From positions 27,094,001-27,158,000 of the forward strand of contig NC_135365.1 in the NCBI RefSeq assembly GCF_051622035.1: a stretch of DNA of 64,000 nucleotides, given 5' to 3'. This stretch comes from Arctopsyche grandis (lineage: Eukaryota > Arthropoda > Insecta > Trichoptera > Hydropsychidae). The position numbers were made by a program, and so were the translations under genes. Shown piece after piece: positions 1 to 11,000 of this stretch. Each line of letters opens with the position of its first letter. The first letter of the stretch is position 1. The notes under the pieces were generated by a model, which searched no databases, was not told the DNA's origin, and saw nothing but the letters and a program-made list of their open reading frames with translations.

Positions 1-870
1 TTTATTAAAAATGAAAATCAAATATGCAGTACAATACCGATAGAGAGATCTGCAAGTTTTAAGACAAATGAAATACGTTTAATATATTTTGCAACTTGCA
101 TTCGATGTGAGGTCTTTTGGGTATATATAACTTGACGAATGATTGGGAAAATATTTCAAAGCCGTAAGTCTACATTCGATTAGATGAAAGTGTCTCTTAA
201 TCATAGAACTTTTGGGTCTCGTCACTAACTGAAAGTGTCCTTTGTGACGTGACCCAAAACTTCTTCAAAGATTTTAACTACTGCGGTTTTGAATGGCTTC
301 CCAAACCAACGTTTTCGACTCCTACCGAGTCATCCCATCAGCGAGAGGCTACCAGTTCGTATCTCAACACTTGAAAAGTGAACCAACGTACATTACAAGC
401 CAAACTTTGCGCAAATGCGATTTATGACGTCACGATCGATTTCGATATCGGGCTACAGCTGGGCAAGCTAAGTGCAGTAGTGGGTTTCACGTTGTTAACC
501 GCACAAATTGGACCCGAAGTGTTGTAGGTCTATTATGCACAACCAGGAAGTGCAATATTTATTTATTTATTTATTGGCGGCCAGTGGCGTCTGTGAAACT
601 GGAACTATTAGAACAATCGCTCGTTAGATGGGCAATTTGTTGCGATTGTCGGTCACGTACACTCGTCGAGATCTAATTATAAACGACTGCAATCGATTTT
701 ATGACATTTTCTAATGGACGCCACTGCATTTAGCTCTCGGGAAATATACGCCTGTTGGTATCCGGTCTTTTCTTCTGACTGATCAAAACTTCTGCTTCTC
801 TGCTAGAAGCTTATTGAAGTGTAACTTCTATTCGGTAAGAATAATTTCGTAAAATTTGTGCTGATCTTTA
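1..870. other. No gene recognised
   Basis: AT-rich DNA without a supportable ORF. A short ATTT run near 558-575 is followed by a GC-richer tract that could be the tail of an unrecognised repeat. Confidence 0.5.
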
Positions 871-879
871 CCTAACTTC

Positions 880-1045
880 GAATCTGATCTTCCTGGGGCT
901 GCAGAGATCAATCGGGGTTATAACAAAAATAGCATGTACAATATGTACTAAACTGGAAGGGGTGCAGCAAAAATAGCATGAATATGTAGAGTGAAAACTG
1001 AGAGGCTGCAGCCCATATGGACCCATATGAACTGGAGGACTGCAG
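880..1045 (-). repeat. Interspersed repeat, GGCTGCAG-rich
   Basis: Shares words with 31244-31410 in the opposite orientation: TATGGGCTGCAG, followed by CCTCC, a TAGTACATATTCATG-like string and AATTTTTG. Each copy contains two or three degenerate ~75-bp subunits. Class unknown; no terminal repeats were found. Confidence 0.4.
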
Positions 1046-1772
1046 CCCAAAGTGGTTTAACCCCTATCATTTCAATTTAGTAACCATTTATCTATTTATG
1101 TTGAACAAATCATGTCTTAAGCCTGTCAACTTGGGTACTCGTGCTGTTCACTGGTACCTACATATACTTACTAAGTAGTGGTATCTAGCAGGGCATGAAA
1201 TTAGACAGTGTTAAACCTGGGTCACCTCGACAACTGTCGGCAACTAGCTGTTGGCTCTGTGTTGCTCTCTCTCGTCTGTTGGTCTGGTGTGATCCAGTTG
1301 TTGGTCCGTTCTGGTCCATCGCTGTTATCTGGCCCCAACATCCGGCGCACTCGCTTCTCAAAGCGTCGTCTTGTTTGTTTGTTTGCTATTCCGCCACAAC
1401 CGCATCCACCAGATAAGGCCTTCCTCTTCATTCATACTTCTTATCTCGGTCGGTCGTTGTCAACCGACCATTGTCTTTAGATCTGGAATATTGTAATATC
1501 ACCAAAATTTTCAACCCAATAACTAGTTCACGCTCAAATTTTGCCCATAACCCAGAAGTTTTAAGCATTTCGAGCAAAAAATCCGAACTCACAGTAGTTA
1601 AGACTTTATTTTTTTATATATTTCTTCATTACAAGCATGAAGAACACTATCCAATTCGTATTACATACATACATACATGACAAACTTTTTTGGGTTTGAG
1701 ATACATATTGTAATTCAAATAAGGAAGGGTCGTGGACAAATGACAGAAGTCACTATAAGATTAAAATTATAT
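1046..1772. other. No gene recognised
   Basis: Overlapping short ORFs at 1195-1480 lie on both strands in a slightly GC-richer patch. None resembles a known protein and they shadow one another. Confidence 0.4.
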
Positions 1773-2240
1773 ACCAGCAGCATGTACTAATGGTTAGCAT
1801 GTCTTGCTATGGTCAGTGTGGTTGGGAGTTCGAGTCACACCGGTTGCTACTGGCCAGACCTTAGTTTGTAACCAGGTGGGTCGCTTCTTATCAGTTTGCC
1901 AATTTTTCTGATTTTCAATTTTTCGATTTCTGCAAAATTGGCTTTCCCTCCCTATTTCTCTCGCGAAAGCTTAAGTTATTGTGTTATATCTCAGGTTTCG
2001 CCAGGTTTCTCTCCATAGATGTCTCTGCGGATGTTTATTGTATATAAATTCGTAATGTTACATGAAAATGTTATTGATCGTATTGTATACGATGTTTACA
2101 ATGTCTTGAGTTTTGATTTATGTAATAATTATGTATTAAAAATATATATAATTTCTTGACTCTTAATCTGTTTTAGCACACTCATCGCTTTGGAGCAATC
2201 TGTTAGGCATAATTAATTGATTGTAATAAATAAAATAAAC
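1773..2240 (+). mobile_element. tRNA-derived SINE, near full length
   Basis: Begins ACCAGCAGC with a tRNA-like A box (TACTAATGGTTAGCA) and B box (GAGTTCGAGTC). The family body follows (GGCCAGACCT, GTTTGCCAATTTTTCTGATT), then the conserved tail (CGCTTTGGAGCAATCTG, TTAGGC) and an AATAAA-rich 3' end. At least eleven further copies or fragments occur in the window. It is diverged, so an old insertion. Confidence 0.8.
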
Positions 2241-3055
2241 TACATACATATTTGCCTACAGTTATATTCCAATTTTAGATTAGAAGAAGAACTGAGATAA
2301 AACAGAAGAAGAAGTTAGGAAGTACATTTGCTCGCAAGCAAGCTCACAAAATACACAGTTTGAACTGTTTCGGTGTTCTTTAACCTGAAATTTCCCAATC
2401 TTATGATCAAACTGAGTATTTTTACAAGATTTTTATTACACTTTAATCTGCTAAGCTTTATTACGCTTTACTCTGTGGTAAACAGACTATTGCGTAAATT
2501 GCGATCGCGCGCACGACAATCGTTGCCACAAAAATCGGGAATACGGAATATCCGGCACTCGAGTTCTCGTTAGTACAATATTTAGCGTGGGTGGCTTTCG
2601 ATTGATGAAGTTTTTGGGTGCCAGATTTTCCGTGATCGAGATTTTAGTGTTACTCTGTTAGTTCAATGAAATTTCCGCCCGTCAAAAATTTACGATCTCA
2701 TTTTGAACCACTTCTCCTTAGGTCGCTTTGACATTTTACCGACATACAGAGGTTAGCTAGCATTTAAGTAAGTTTCCAACATAAAGCTAGAGGAGATGAA
2801 TTATTGAAATTTAAATCGAAATCTTGTATCAGATCGAAGCGATGACAGCTAGCCGTCCATACGCGGCTTCCTACCGCCCTTTTGCAACTCACAGGCTATT
2901 TTGAGCATAATATTAACACACCTTTAGCGGGTGAATTTTTTTTGCGGCGACTAGCGGTAGTGGGCAAAATCACAAGGCTGCGCGAATAAATACAATAGAT
3001 TATAAAAATCGCTCAAAATTCTAACTCATATAAAAATATCTATATACTATATTGG
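2241..3055. other. No gene recognised
   Basis: AT-rich with a few GC-richer patches. The 66-codon ORF at 2373-2573 has no family resemblance. Confidence 0.4.
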
Positions 3056-3057
3056 AA

Positions 3058-3172
3058 TAAACGTAGTATTACATTTCCCGCCTTCCACGATGAACCAATA
3101 TCAAACGTAATACTACGTATCCCGCATTTCTAGTTAAGCTCATATGAAACGTAGTACTACGTGACCCGCTTA
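3058..3172. repeat. 44-bp tandem repeat with palindromic core
   Basis: Three imperfect copies, with ACGTA starting at 3061, 3105 and 3149 (44-bp spacing). Each carries the core ACGTAGTACTACGT, a near-perfect palindrome, followed by a CCCGC string. Confidence 0.6.
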
Positions 3173-4570
3173 AGGTGTGTTAATAATAACCTTGCGAGCA
3201 TTTTGCAAAAAATGGAAATATCCAAACCTAAGCATATCGTGGGCTCTACAGGAGGGGTCAACGGAATCAAACCCCCCGCCATACACAATGCGTAGAAGCC
3301 GTCAATTTTTAATTTTCAATTTCTTGCCTTAGCTGTCAACGGTTAAAAAATTTGACCCATATTTGACCAGAACAGGACGTGTCGAAAAAAAACGACAAAA
3401 TTAGACACGTTACCGCTGAATTACGACAGCATCCTCTGTCGTGGTCTCGCTAATTGCGAATGCCTCTTCGGGTCTCAGAAATGCGGCAAACCACTCGTTC
3501 AACAGTTGGACAACTGTCCGATGGGCAATTAAGATACCAAGGTTGACAAGCACTTCGTTACCAATCAGTTAAAAAATCATTCATTCATTACTGCTTTACC
3601 ATATGACTTGTTCGCCAATCGCTCGGTCATGTCGCAATTTACACGACACTTCAACTACATAATATATTATACATACATACGAATTCCTTTATAGATAAAG
3701 TTTAATTAACCACTTCGCTGTCTGTTTGCCTTTATGTCCACTTGTAGTGTGTGTGTGTGCCACTTGAGATTATTCTTTTTTAATATAAATGTACATATAT
3801 ATTATATTATTAAGCATACTACATATATGGGTCTTTCAATTCAATGTTTCACGTGTGTGTGGTGTGTTTTATCAAATCTGTATGTATGCATAATAAATAG
3901 CTTGTTGGCATTATCTTTTATCGTGCATATCTCTGAATCAATATTGTTGTTAATCGTGAAGTGTTTGAGTGGCCTCTGTTAAAGATTTTGTTATTACAAT
4001 GTTGTGACAAAGTCCGGAAAATTTCAAAATTACTCTTGTAGCAGGTTTCAATTATGTACATATCTTTGAGTGATTCAATCATTATTGATCTACATACATA
4101 TATACTAGTGTTGTACATATTAAGGCATATTAAGTAAGTAGGTAGGCATATTAAGTTATTGAATAATAAAAAATTAAAAGAAATGTGTCGTAGGTCATAG
4201 ATTAGTAAAAACTAGCTACCTACCTACATGTAAACAATATAAAATACCAATATAAAAATTAATTAATTAATTAAATAAATTTTCTCGGCCAAGAGGAAAC
4301 ATTAGTAACCAATAGTATATGTATATATGTAGAAGTTTTTTCTTTTGTTATTGTATTCGTATCTACGTTTTGGCAGTGGTTTAGCTGAGACGTACATATT
4401 TATGTCGAATCGAAACGACTATTATAGTATGGCGAGCGTTATCTCAGACAGACAGACACAGACAGATAATTTGTATTATTGATTGGAATTGGGCGTCAGT
4501 TGACAGACTATTTAGGTATAACGTATGTATGTATGTACGAACAATCATCAGACAATTGTAAGTGTAATTT
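3173..4570. other. No gene recognised
   Basis: AT-rich, with TACATA/TATGTA microsatellite patches and a GACAGACA run at 4445-4465. Small ORFs at 3734-4118 overlap on both strands and look fortuitous. Confidence 0.4.
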
Positions 4571-4823
4571 AACCAGCGGCGTAGACTAGTGGTTAGCATA
4601 TTATGCTTTCGAGCAGAGTGGTCACGGGTTCGAGTCCTACTAGAGTCCCACTGCTGGCGAGACCTTGGTTTGTGTCTCCACTTCAATCATTTTTATCAGA
4701 GTCTTCTGATTTTCATTGAAAACGGTTCTTATAAAAATTGGCAACCCATTTCTCGCAATTTTCGAGTTAACAGCATCTTGAATTTTGCTGATTCATATAA
4801 AAATGCTGCAAAGCCTTGTTTTT
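4571..4823 (+). mobile_element. tRNA-derived SINE, 3' truncated
   Basis: The head is AACCAGCGGCGTAGACTAG with A box and B box (GGGTTCGAGTCC), then the family body to about 4815. The conserved tail is missing. It abuts a second SINE in the same orientation. Confidence 0.8.
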
Positions 4824-5220
4824 AACCAGCAGCGTGGACTACTGGTTAGAATATTATGCTTTCGAACGGAGTGGTCACGGTTTGATTCCACTAGTAGATG
4901 TTAGCCAGACCTTGGTTTGTGACTCGATCAAGTCGATCGTTTCCTATCAGAGTTTGTCAATTTTTCTGATTTTCATTGAAACTATTCATGTAAAAATCGA
5001 TTCTGAACTAAGAAGAGGTTAGTAATTAGTAAAAAATTGGCATCTCCTTTCCTATATCTCAAGTTATTCAGCTTCTTGAGGTTCGCCAATTTGATTATAA
5101 AATGCTGCAAAAATTTCTCGATATATGCCACTGTGGATGTTTCTATGAATTCGCATTGTATATAATGCTTATGTGTCTGTTTTAAGTGCACTCGTCGCTT
5201 TGGAGAAATCTGTAAAGGCG
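4824..5220 (+). mobile_element. tRNA-derived SINE, tandem to the previous one
   Basis: A second full head (AACCAGCAGCGTGGACTA) follows the previous copy with no spacer. It keeps the body and the tail (CGTCGCTTTGGAGAAATCTG). The pair is either a head-to-tail insertion into the 3' tail of the older copy or a dimer. Confidence 0.8.
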
Positions 5221-5899
5221 AATGTTCATGTTCTTTGAAAAAATGTGACGAAATAAGTGTTTTTTACTATACATATATAGATATGTAATACAGTTTGAAC
5301 ATCACAGCAATGCGTATAGAACAACGAGTAGAGAGGGTTTCCAACGGAACGAATGAAGGAATCCATTGATCGAGTCGCGTATCAATTGACAATATTGAAA
5401 ACAGACAGACAGAGAGTCGAAAGTTCAAAAGAGCCAGAAAGGAAGTCGCGTACTACGGAATGGTCGTAGTGTAAAATTCAGGGGAAACTCGACAGGGGAA
5501 ACCCCGCAAGGCGGTTCTTTTGAATACCGGGGTATACAATGTACAATTGCCGAGGATATCCCCGGACTCCGTGTGGTCCTCATTCGCGATCGGAATATTG
5601 ACGAGGATAACAGAATTTGTGCGAAATGAAATACATACATATGTATATACGAAGAAAAAAAAATGGCGGTGCACATCCGGCCATTATGTCGGCCGCTGAT
5701 CACGTTCTGAAGGAGGACGTGGTCAGCGCGAATCCGGATGATTTATGGGCAGATACGGAGGTCGTACCGGATGTGATGCTCGTGTCATAACACCAATGCA
5801 AATCGGAAGATTCCTCAGAATCCGCGTGAAACCTCGGGGTTTCACTTTAGGTCAATTCGGCGCGCGGTCGAATTCCGCGCTGCACTTTGATCGGAAATT
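5221..5899. other. No gene recognised
   Basis: Overlapping ORFs at 5425-5703 (-) and 5745-5972 (+) have no family resemblance. The tract is slightly GC-richer than its surroundings. Confidence 0.4.
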
Positions 5900-6945
5900 T
5901 TTCCACGACTGTTTGAGTGTCTTTTGGGAGGAATTGATTGAATTTAATAGAAAAGTAATCGAATACAAATGAAACTCGAAGTTTTAGCCGAAATTTTCAA
6001 TTATTAATAGTACGCTTGTAGTGTTTGAATTAAATTGAACCTCGGTTGAATTAAAGTAACATTTGGATATATGTACATGTAGTTGTGTTTAAGAAATTAA
6101 ATACAATTTTCAACGGGTGCTTGAGTGGCTTGGGAATAGTTTAATGTTGTCTTTTGGAAGACATTGATAGAATTAATGATATACAAGTGAAACCTGTTGT
6201 AGTTTTAGATGAAATTTTCAAATCGTAATATGTAATTCGCTTCCAGTGTTTGAATTCAATCGAATCTTGGTTATAGTAATACATACTAGTTGTTTTACCC
6301 GGCTTTGTTCTGTATTTTTTGTAATATAAACAGCGTAAACATGGCGAATCTAATAGTAAATATACAATTTTTTTTTTATTAAATTTATTTGAATCGAAAA
6401 AAATTCGAATCGTCGTCATATAAATTTTGACTTATTTATGAAGTTCCCAACCAAAGATACTTACATATATACATACTTACATACATATAAAGTCTCTTTC
6501 GAAATTATATATTAGATTTGGATATACATATGTAGTTGTGTTTAGAAAATTGAATACAATTTTGTCTTTTGGAAGGTATTGATAGAATTAATGTGATATA
6601 AGTGAAACCTGTTAAAGTGTTAAATTAAATTGTCAAAAGTGTTTTTTGTCAAAATTAATAGTACTTTCCAGTGTTTGGATTCGATCGAATATTGGTTGTA
6701 TTATGGTAATATTTGGATATAATTGTGTTTGGAAAATTGAATACAGTTTTTCAACGCGTGCCTTAGTGTCTTGGGAAGGCTTTGATGTTGTCTTTTGGAA
6801 TGTATTGATTGAATTTATAGGATTTATGTGAACCCCGTTGAAGTTTGAATAGGACGTATACATATTTGTAGTGCTAGAATTCAAGCAAATCTTGTTTATA
6901 TTATTGTAATACTTGAAAATATGTAGTTGTGTTTAGAAAATTGAA
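5900..6945. repeat. Degenerate ~228-bp tandem repeat
   Basis: Four diverged units. The marker word TGTCTTTTGG occurs at 5919, 6149, 6563 and 6789. Spacings are 230 and 226 bp where uninterrupted. The third interval includes a 233-bp Helitron and a small deletion. Units share AGTGTTTGAATT, ATTTGGATATA and GTAGTTGTGTTTA. Confidence 0.7.
6286..6518 (-). mobile_element. Non-autonomous Helitron, 233 bp
   Basis: On the minus strand the element starts TCTAATATATAA and ends with a GC hairpin region (GCCGGGTAAAAC) and CTAG. It is flanked by A on its 5' side and T on its 3' side, the Helitron A/T target. It shares its length and both ends with the copy at 50511-50720. Neighbouring units of the host tandem repeat give the unoccupied sequence (GTAACATTTGGATAT at about 6056), which confirms precise insertion without target duplication. 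No Rep/helicase coding is present. Confidence 0.75.
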
Positions 6946-7111
6946 TCAAATTTTTATCAATGTATAAAATGCCAAGTTTCAATGCAGGACAATGTGTTGA
7001 TTTAATTTTAAGTAAAGCTATTTTTTAAATTATTGCTATGTTAGATCATTCATGATTCGCTACCATTCGACACGAATTGTCATTTGGATATTAATTACTA
7101 TTGATCTTATT

Positions 7112-7246
7112 ACATATTTTAAGAAATTTGAAATATGTAAAAGTGATAACGCTGGTAGTAAAAATTTCATATTCCATTTTAAAAATGAAATATGAAATTT
7201 TTACTATCAGCGCTATCACTTTTATATTTCAAGTTTCTTAAAATAT
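7112..7246. repeat. Long near-perfect hairpin (fold-back element)
   Basis: About 60-bp arms with almost no loop. The left arm includes AAGTGATAACGCTGGTAGTA and the right arm the complement TACTATCAGCGCTATCACTT. The centre is itself palindromic. Mismatches are few, so the insertion is young or the structure is maintained. It could be a fold-back MITE; transcription would give a long hairpin RNA. Confidence 0.75.
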
Positions 7247-8152
7247 TCAAAAGTATTTATTTTTATCAGAAAATCCCGCTTTAATAATATTGTAAGACTA
7301 TTCAAGTATAGTTCGGGTCAAAATATTGACCATCCAAAGTCTCAAACAAATAAAATTTCTTAAACATATACATGTGTATTTGTAGAGTTATTATAAACTT
7401 AGCCTACTTATTAATATATAAATACGTTTACTTTATCAATTCCAAATAACATTATACAGATTTGACCTGTAGTAAATTAACCTATTTTGACATTTGCATA
7501 GAAAAGAAGCAAAACTTCCACACTACATTTTGAAGACTAATGTCTAACAGGTTACGCTTTAAAATGAACCCAAAACCGAAATCATCCAAACTCACATCAC
7601 GTCGCACCCCAAATTAGCACAACATTATCATCAAAATTTGCATACATACATGCGTATATAAACAGAGCCGTTATCACCGAATAATGTAAACAATAAATCC
7701 TTATGAGCGACGATAAGTCTCGCACGATTCATAATTATATATTACATGATGAATTCCTTGGAGCTGAATGAAACGTTTTCATTCGCCGATAACGAGCTCG
7801 TTATCTTTATTACATGTTTACTGTGTAATCCCTCTTGTACATCCGTTGATAACGAATGCATTCTAATTCACGAAAACACACTCGCGCCCGTCATTCACTA
7901 CCAACAACTATGTAACCAACCAATTAATTTGGGCCCTCGCCATTGACGACACGTCCACTACGAAAGATCACCTCTCATGACTATGAGATCATCTCATAAT
8001 TGCCGTTGAATCATTCCATCAGTATTTTTCACGCATCCCATTCGTTTCCTATTTCCTCGATTCAATTCGTAGAAAAGCTATTTTTTAATTACACACGCAC
8101 ACAATTTATATGACACGGGAAATAACGTATATTTCATTGGCTAAACTATCAT
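7247..8152. other. No gene recognised
   Basis: AT-rich unique-looking DNA. The 66-codon ORF at 7746-7946 has no family resemblance. Confidence 0.4.
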
Positions 8153-8540
8153 ACTAGCAGAATAGACTAGTGGTTAGCATATAATTCTTTGAACAGAGTG
8201 GCCACAGGTTGAAATTCCACTGGTTTCTGTTGGCCAGACCTCAGATTTGTGACTCTAGGTCGATCGTTTCCTATCAGAGTTTGCCAGTTTATCTGATTTC
8301 CATTGAAACGGTCCCAACAAATTTGCAATCTTACCCATTTTCTCGAATTTCGCTGAATCGTATAAAATGCTACAAATTCAAATTTGACCATAAATTTCTC
8401 TGTGGATGTTAATTGATATATACATATTTACTTTGTATAATACTACTATCAAATGTACAATGTTTCTGGCCAGGACGATGCGTTGGGGTTACCTGTTAGG
8501 CTGTCATGGCATAAATTAAAAATAAATAAATAATAAATTA
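8153..8540 (+). mobile_element. tRNA-derived SINE, full length
   Basis: Head ACTAGCAGAATAGACTAGTGG, body (GGCCAGACCT, GATCGTTTCCTATCAGAG) and tail (GGCCAGGACGATGCGTTGGG, TTAGGC, AAATAAATAAATAA). The B box is degenerate. Its tail end was then tandemly triplicated. Confidence 0.8.
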
Positions 8541-8928
8541 TGAATGCATATAGTAATTTACATATGTATCTACATATGAAAACTTTTGAAGATACTCTTC
8601 TTCGAACAGTGGCCCATTAAGCTCAAATTCTACACAAGACTTGTATTTACTGAACTGTACAATGTTTCTGGCCAGGAAGGTGCATTGGGGCTATCTGTTA
8701 GGCTGTCTTGGCATAAATTAAAAATAAATAAATAATAAGTTATGAATACATATAATAATTTACTTTTGTATCTACATATGAAAACTTTTGAAGATACTCT
8801 TCTTCGAACAGTGGCCCATTAAGCTCAAATGACTTGTATTTACTGAATTGTACAATGTTTCTGGCTAGGAAGGTGCATTGGGGTTATATGTTAGGCCTTT
8901 TTGGTATAAATTAAAAATAAATAAATAA
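8455..8928 (+). repeat. Triplicated SINE tail plus flank, ~200-bp units
   Basis: The word GTACAATGTTTCTGGC recurs at 8455, 8657 and 8850, periods of 202 and 193 bp. Each unit holds the SINE 3' tail and a flanking segment (AACTTTTGAAGATACTCTTC). The flank is duplicated too, so this is a tandem duplication after insertion, not three insertions. Confidence 0.8.
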
Positions 8929-9704
8929 GGTACCTGCTTCGAGGAAGATTCTTCGTGTCGTTAGTGTGAACTAGCCATTATACTTCGCTGCGTATGTACT
9001 CATTCATACGTACAGTGTTTCTTAATTCGCATTGTTGACCCCGTTTGAGTAGTTTTTTTTTCGTCATTATTATTTCGATTCGTTAGTTGAATGGGCGAGG
9101 AATTAACGGTACATACGACATTCGTAGTAATTTGTGCGACTCCATGTTGGGTTCCAGCGATTGGTAAATCGTATTTAGAACGAGCTCGTAAAAAAAAAGG
9201 AAAACGCTCGCATATTCCATTCAGAAATGGGCAAGCGTTCGATTGCAATGCGTATTGCAATTTGCATAGGTACATAAATATTTTAATGTTATATTATATT
9301 TGGATCCGTTTGCTTTTGGGACGTGTCGATATTTCGCATAGCAAGCTTCAATCGTCATGTTTAGAAATTAAATTGAATTGAGTGACGTAGGTATTTGATT
9401 TCAAGCGTTGAATATTCCGAAGGATTTATTAAATGAGAATATAATACCTTTTTTTTTTTTTTTTGATCGGTTGCGTTATATATTGAACGCGCCGATTCAT
9501 CCGTCGTAAAGTACGAACTTAACATGCTTTTAATTTTCAATTATTATATTATTTTTCGAAGAAGTTCGACATGCGATTCATTCGCAACGCACATTTACAG
9601 GATAATCGAAACGACAGGCGAACACAACGTTCGAATTTATAGCTTTTTCAAACGATACTTAAATACGGCGATATAAAGGTGAGCATTCACGCAGATGAAT
9701 CTTT
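8929..9704. other. No gene recognised
   Basis: Overlapping ORFs of about 90 codons on both strands at 9000-9381 have no family resemblance. A T-run lies at 9450-9463. Confidence 0.4.
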
Positions 9705-10040
9705 AAACCCGAGCAACACACTAGTTAGCGTGAAATTCTTTCTGAGTGGTCGTGGGTTCATTCCCTGGCCGGGTGTTGCTGGCCAGACCTTGGATATTCC
9801 TGGCTCCAAGTCAGAGTTTGCCGATGTATCTGATTTCATTGAAACGGTTCCGCCTAATTTGGCAAAACCCTTACATCTCGAATTTGCTTATATTATAAAT
9901 ATGATGCCCACTCTATAAAATATATGTATTTCTCGAAATATTAGTATTATCGAATTTGTATTGATACTGTACATGCTTGCTATGGACACTAATATGGATA
10001 TAGAAACAAAAATGGGTGTATACCTGGATAAATAAATTAA
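9705..10040 (+). mobile_element. tRNA-derived SINE, diverged
   Basis: B box-like GTGGGTTCATTCC, then GCTGGCCAGACCTTGG, GAGTTTGCCGATGTATCTG and CATTGAAACGGTTCC. The 3' part is degenerate and ends in AAATAAATTAA. Confidence 0.7.
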
Positions 10041-10369
10041 CTCGTCTACATAAAACATATTTATACATATCTGTCATAAATATGCATGTTTTATTAGATT
10101 AGCAACTTTATGCCAACAATATATATGACTTCACAATTCAATCGATCACATGATTATTTTTATTTATTTATATATATTTTTCATATATGCAATAGTGCCA
10201 TGAAAGTCACCCTAACCAAACTCTATGGCTAACTGTGAACAAATGCAAACACATTATATACATAGGTACAATGTTGGTATACATATAATAATACAAAAAT
10301 GCTTAGTCTGTTCCGTTGCCATATTCCCAAAACAGCCCCTGGAGAGTTTTCGGTGATATTTTTACTCGC

Positions 10370-11000
10370 GTGATTCCCATATTTGAAGAAATGTAGGAGA
10401 ACATTGTTGAAATAATAAGATCGTACGAATTAACAACGACTTGGAGATACGCCCTTTCCAGTTGAAAACCGCAAGGACCTCCATGTCGTACGATTCAATG
10501 TGTTTGCACCTTTAAGGCGAAATGACACAGCGGTGAATATGGCACGTGGTTTTTTTTAGATACTTTTAAACATGCGAAAAAATGATACGTGCCATTCAGT
10601 GCCGTGCCGGCCTAGGACGGCACGATGATCCTTTGGATCGTTTTCGGTCAAATTGTATGCTTGTATTTATCCTTGCTTGACAGTGATCGATAACGGTGTA
10701 TCCCATATTTGAAAAAAATGTAGGAGACCACCCACGGCGAGGAGCCATGCACGCGGTATGCCGTTCATCGCTGTATGTTTTCGCTTTTAGTCGAACATTT
10801 GCATGGCAGCGCATCTAAATGGATGCCCCCCGTCGTTGAAAAATGTAGCTTTATTTGTTGAAACAACAATCAGCATGGCGACTGATCGATAAAGATTTTA
10901 AGAAATATAGGAGAACTTATCGACGTACCGCATCCCACATACCGCGCTGTGTGATTTCGCCCTTAATGTGTTTTGAACGTGTAACTTGCACGATGGGGAA
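10370..11000. repeat. Three-copy low-complexity repeat of unknown class
   Basis: CCCATATTTGAAGAAATGTAG-type words occur near 10377, 10702 and 10893 (diverged). A second word resembling CGCTGTGTGATTTCGCC occurs near 10517 (inverted), 10770 and 10942. Copies two and three keep the same order about 189 bp apart. No termini were identified. Confidence 0.45.
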
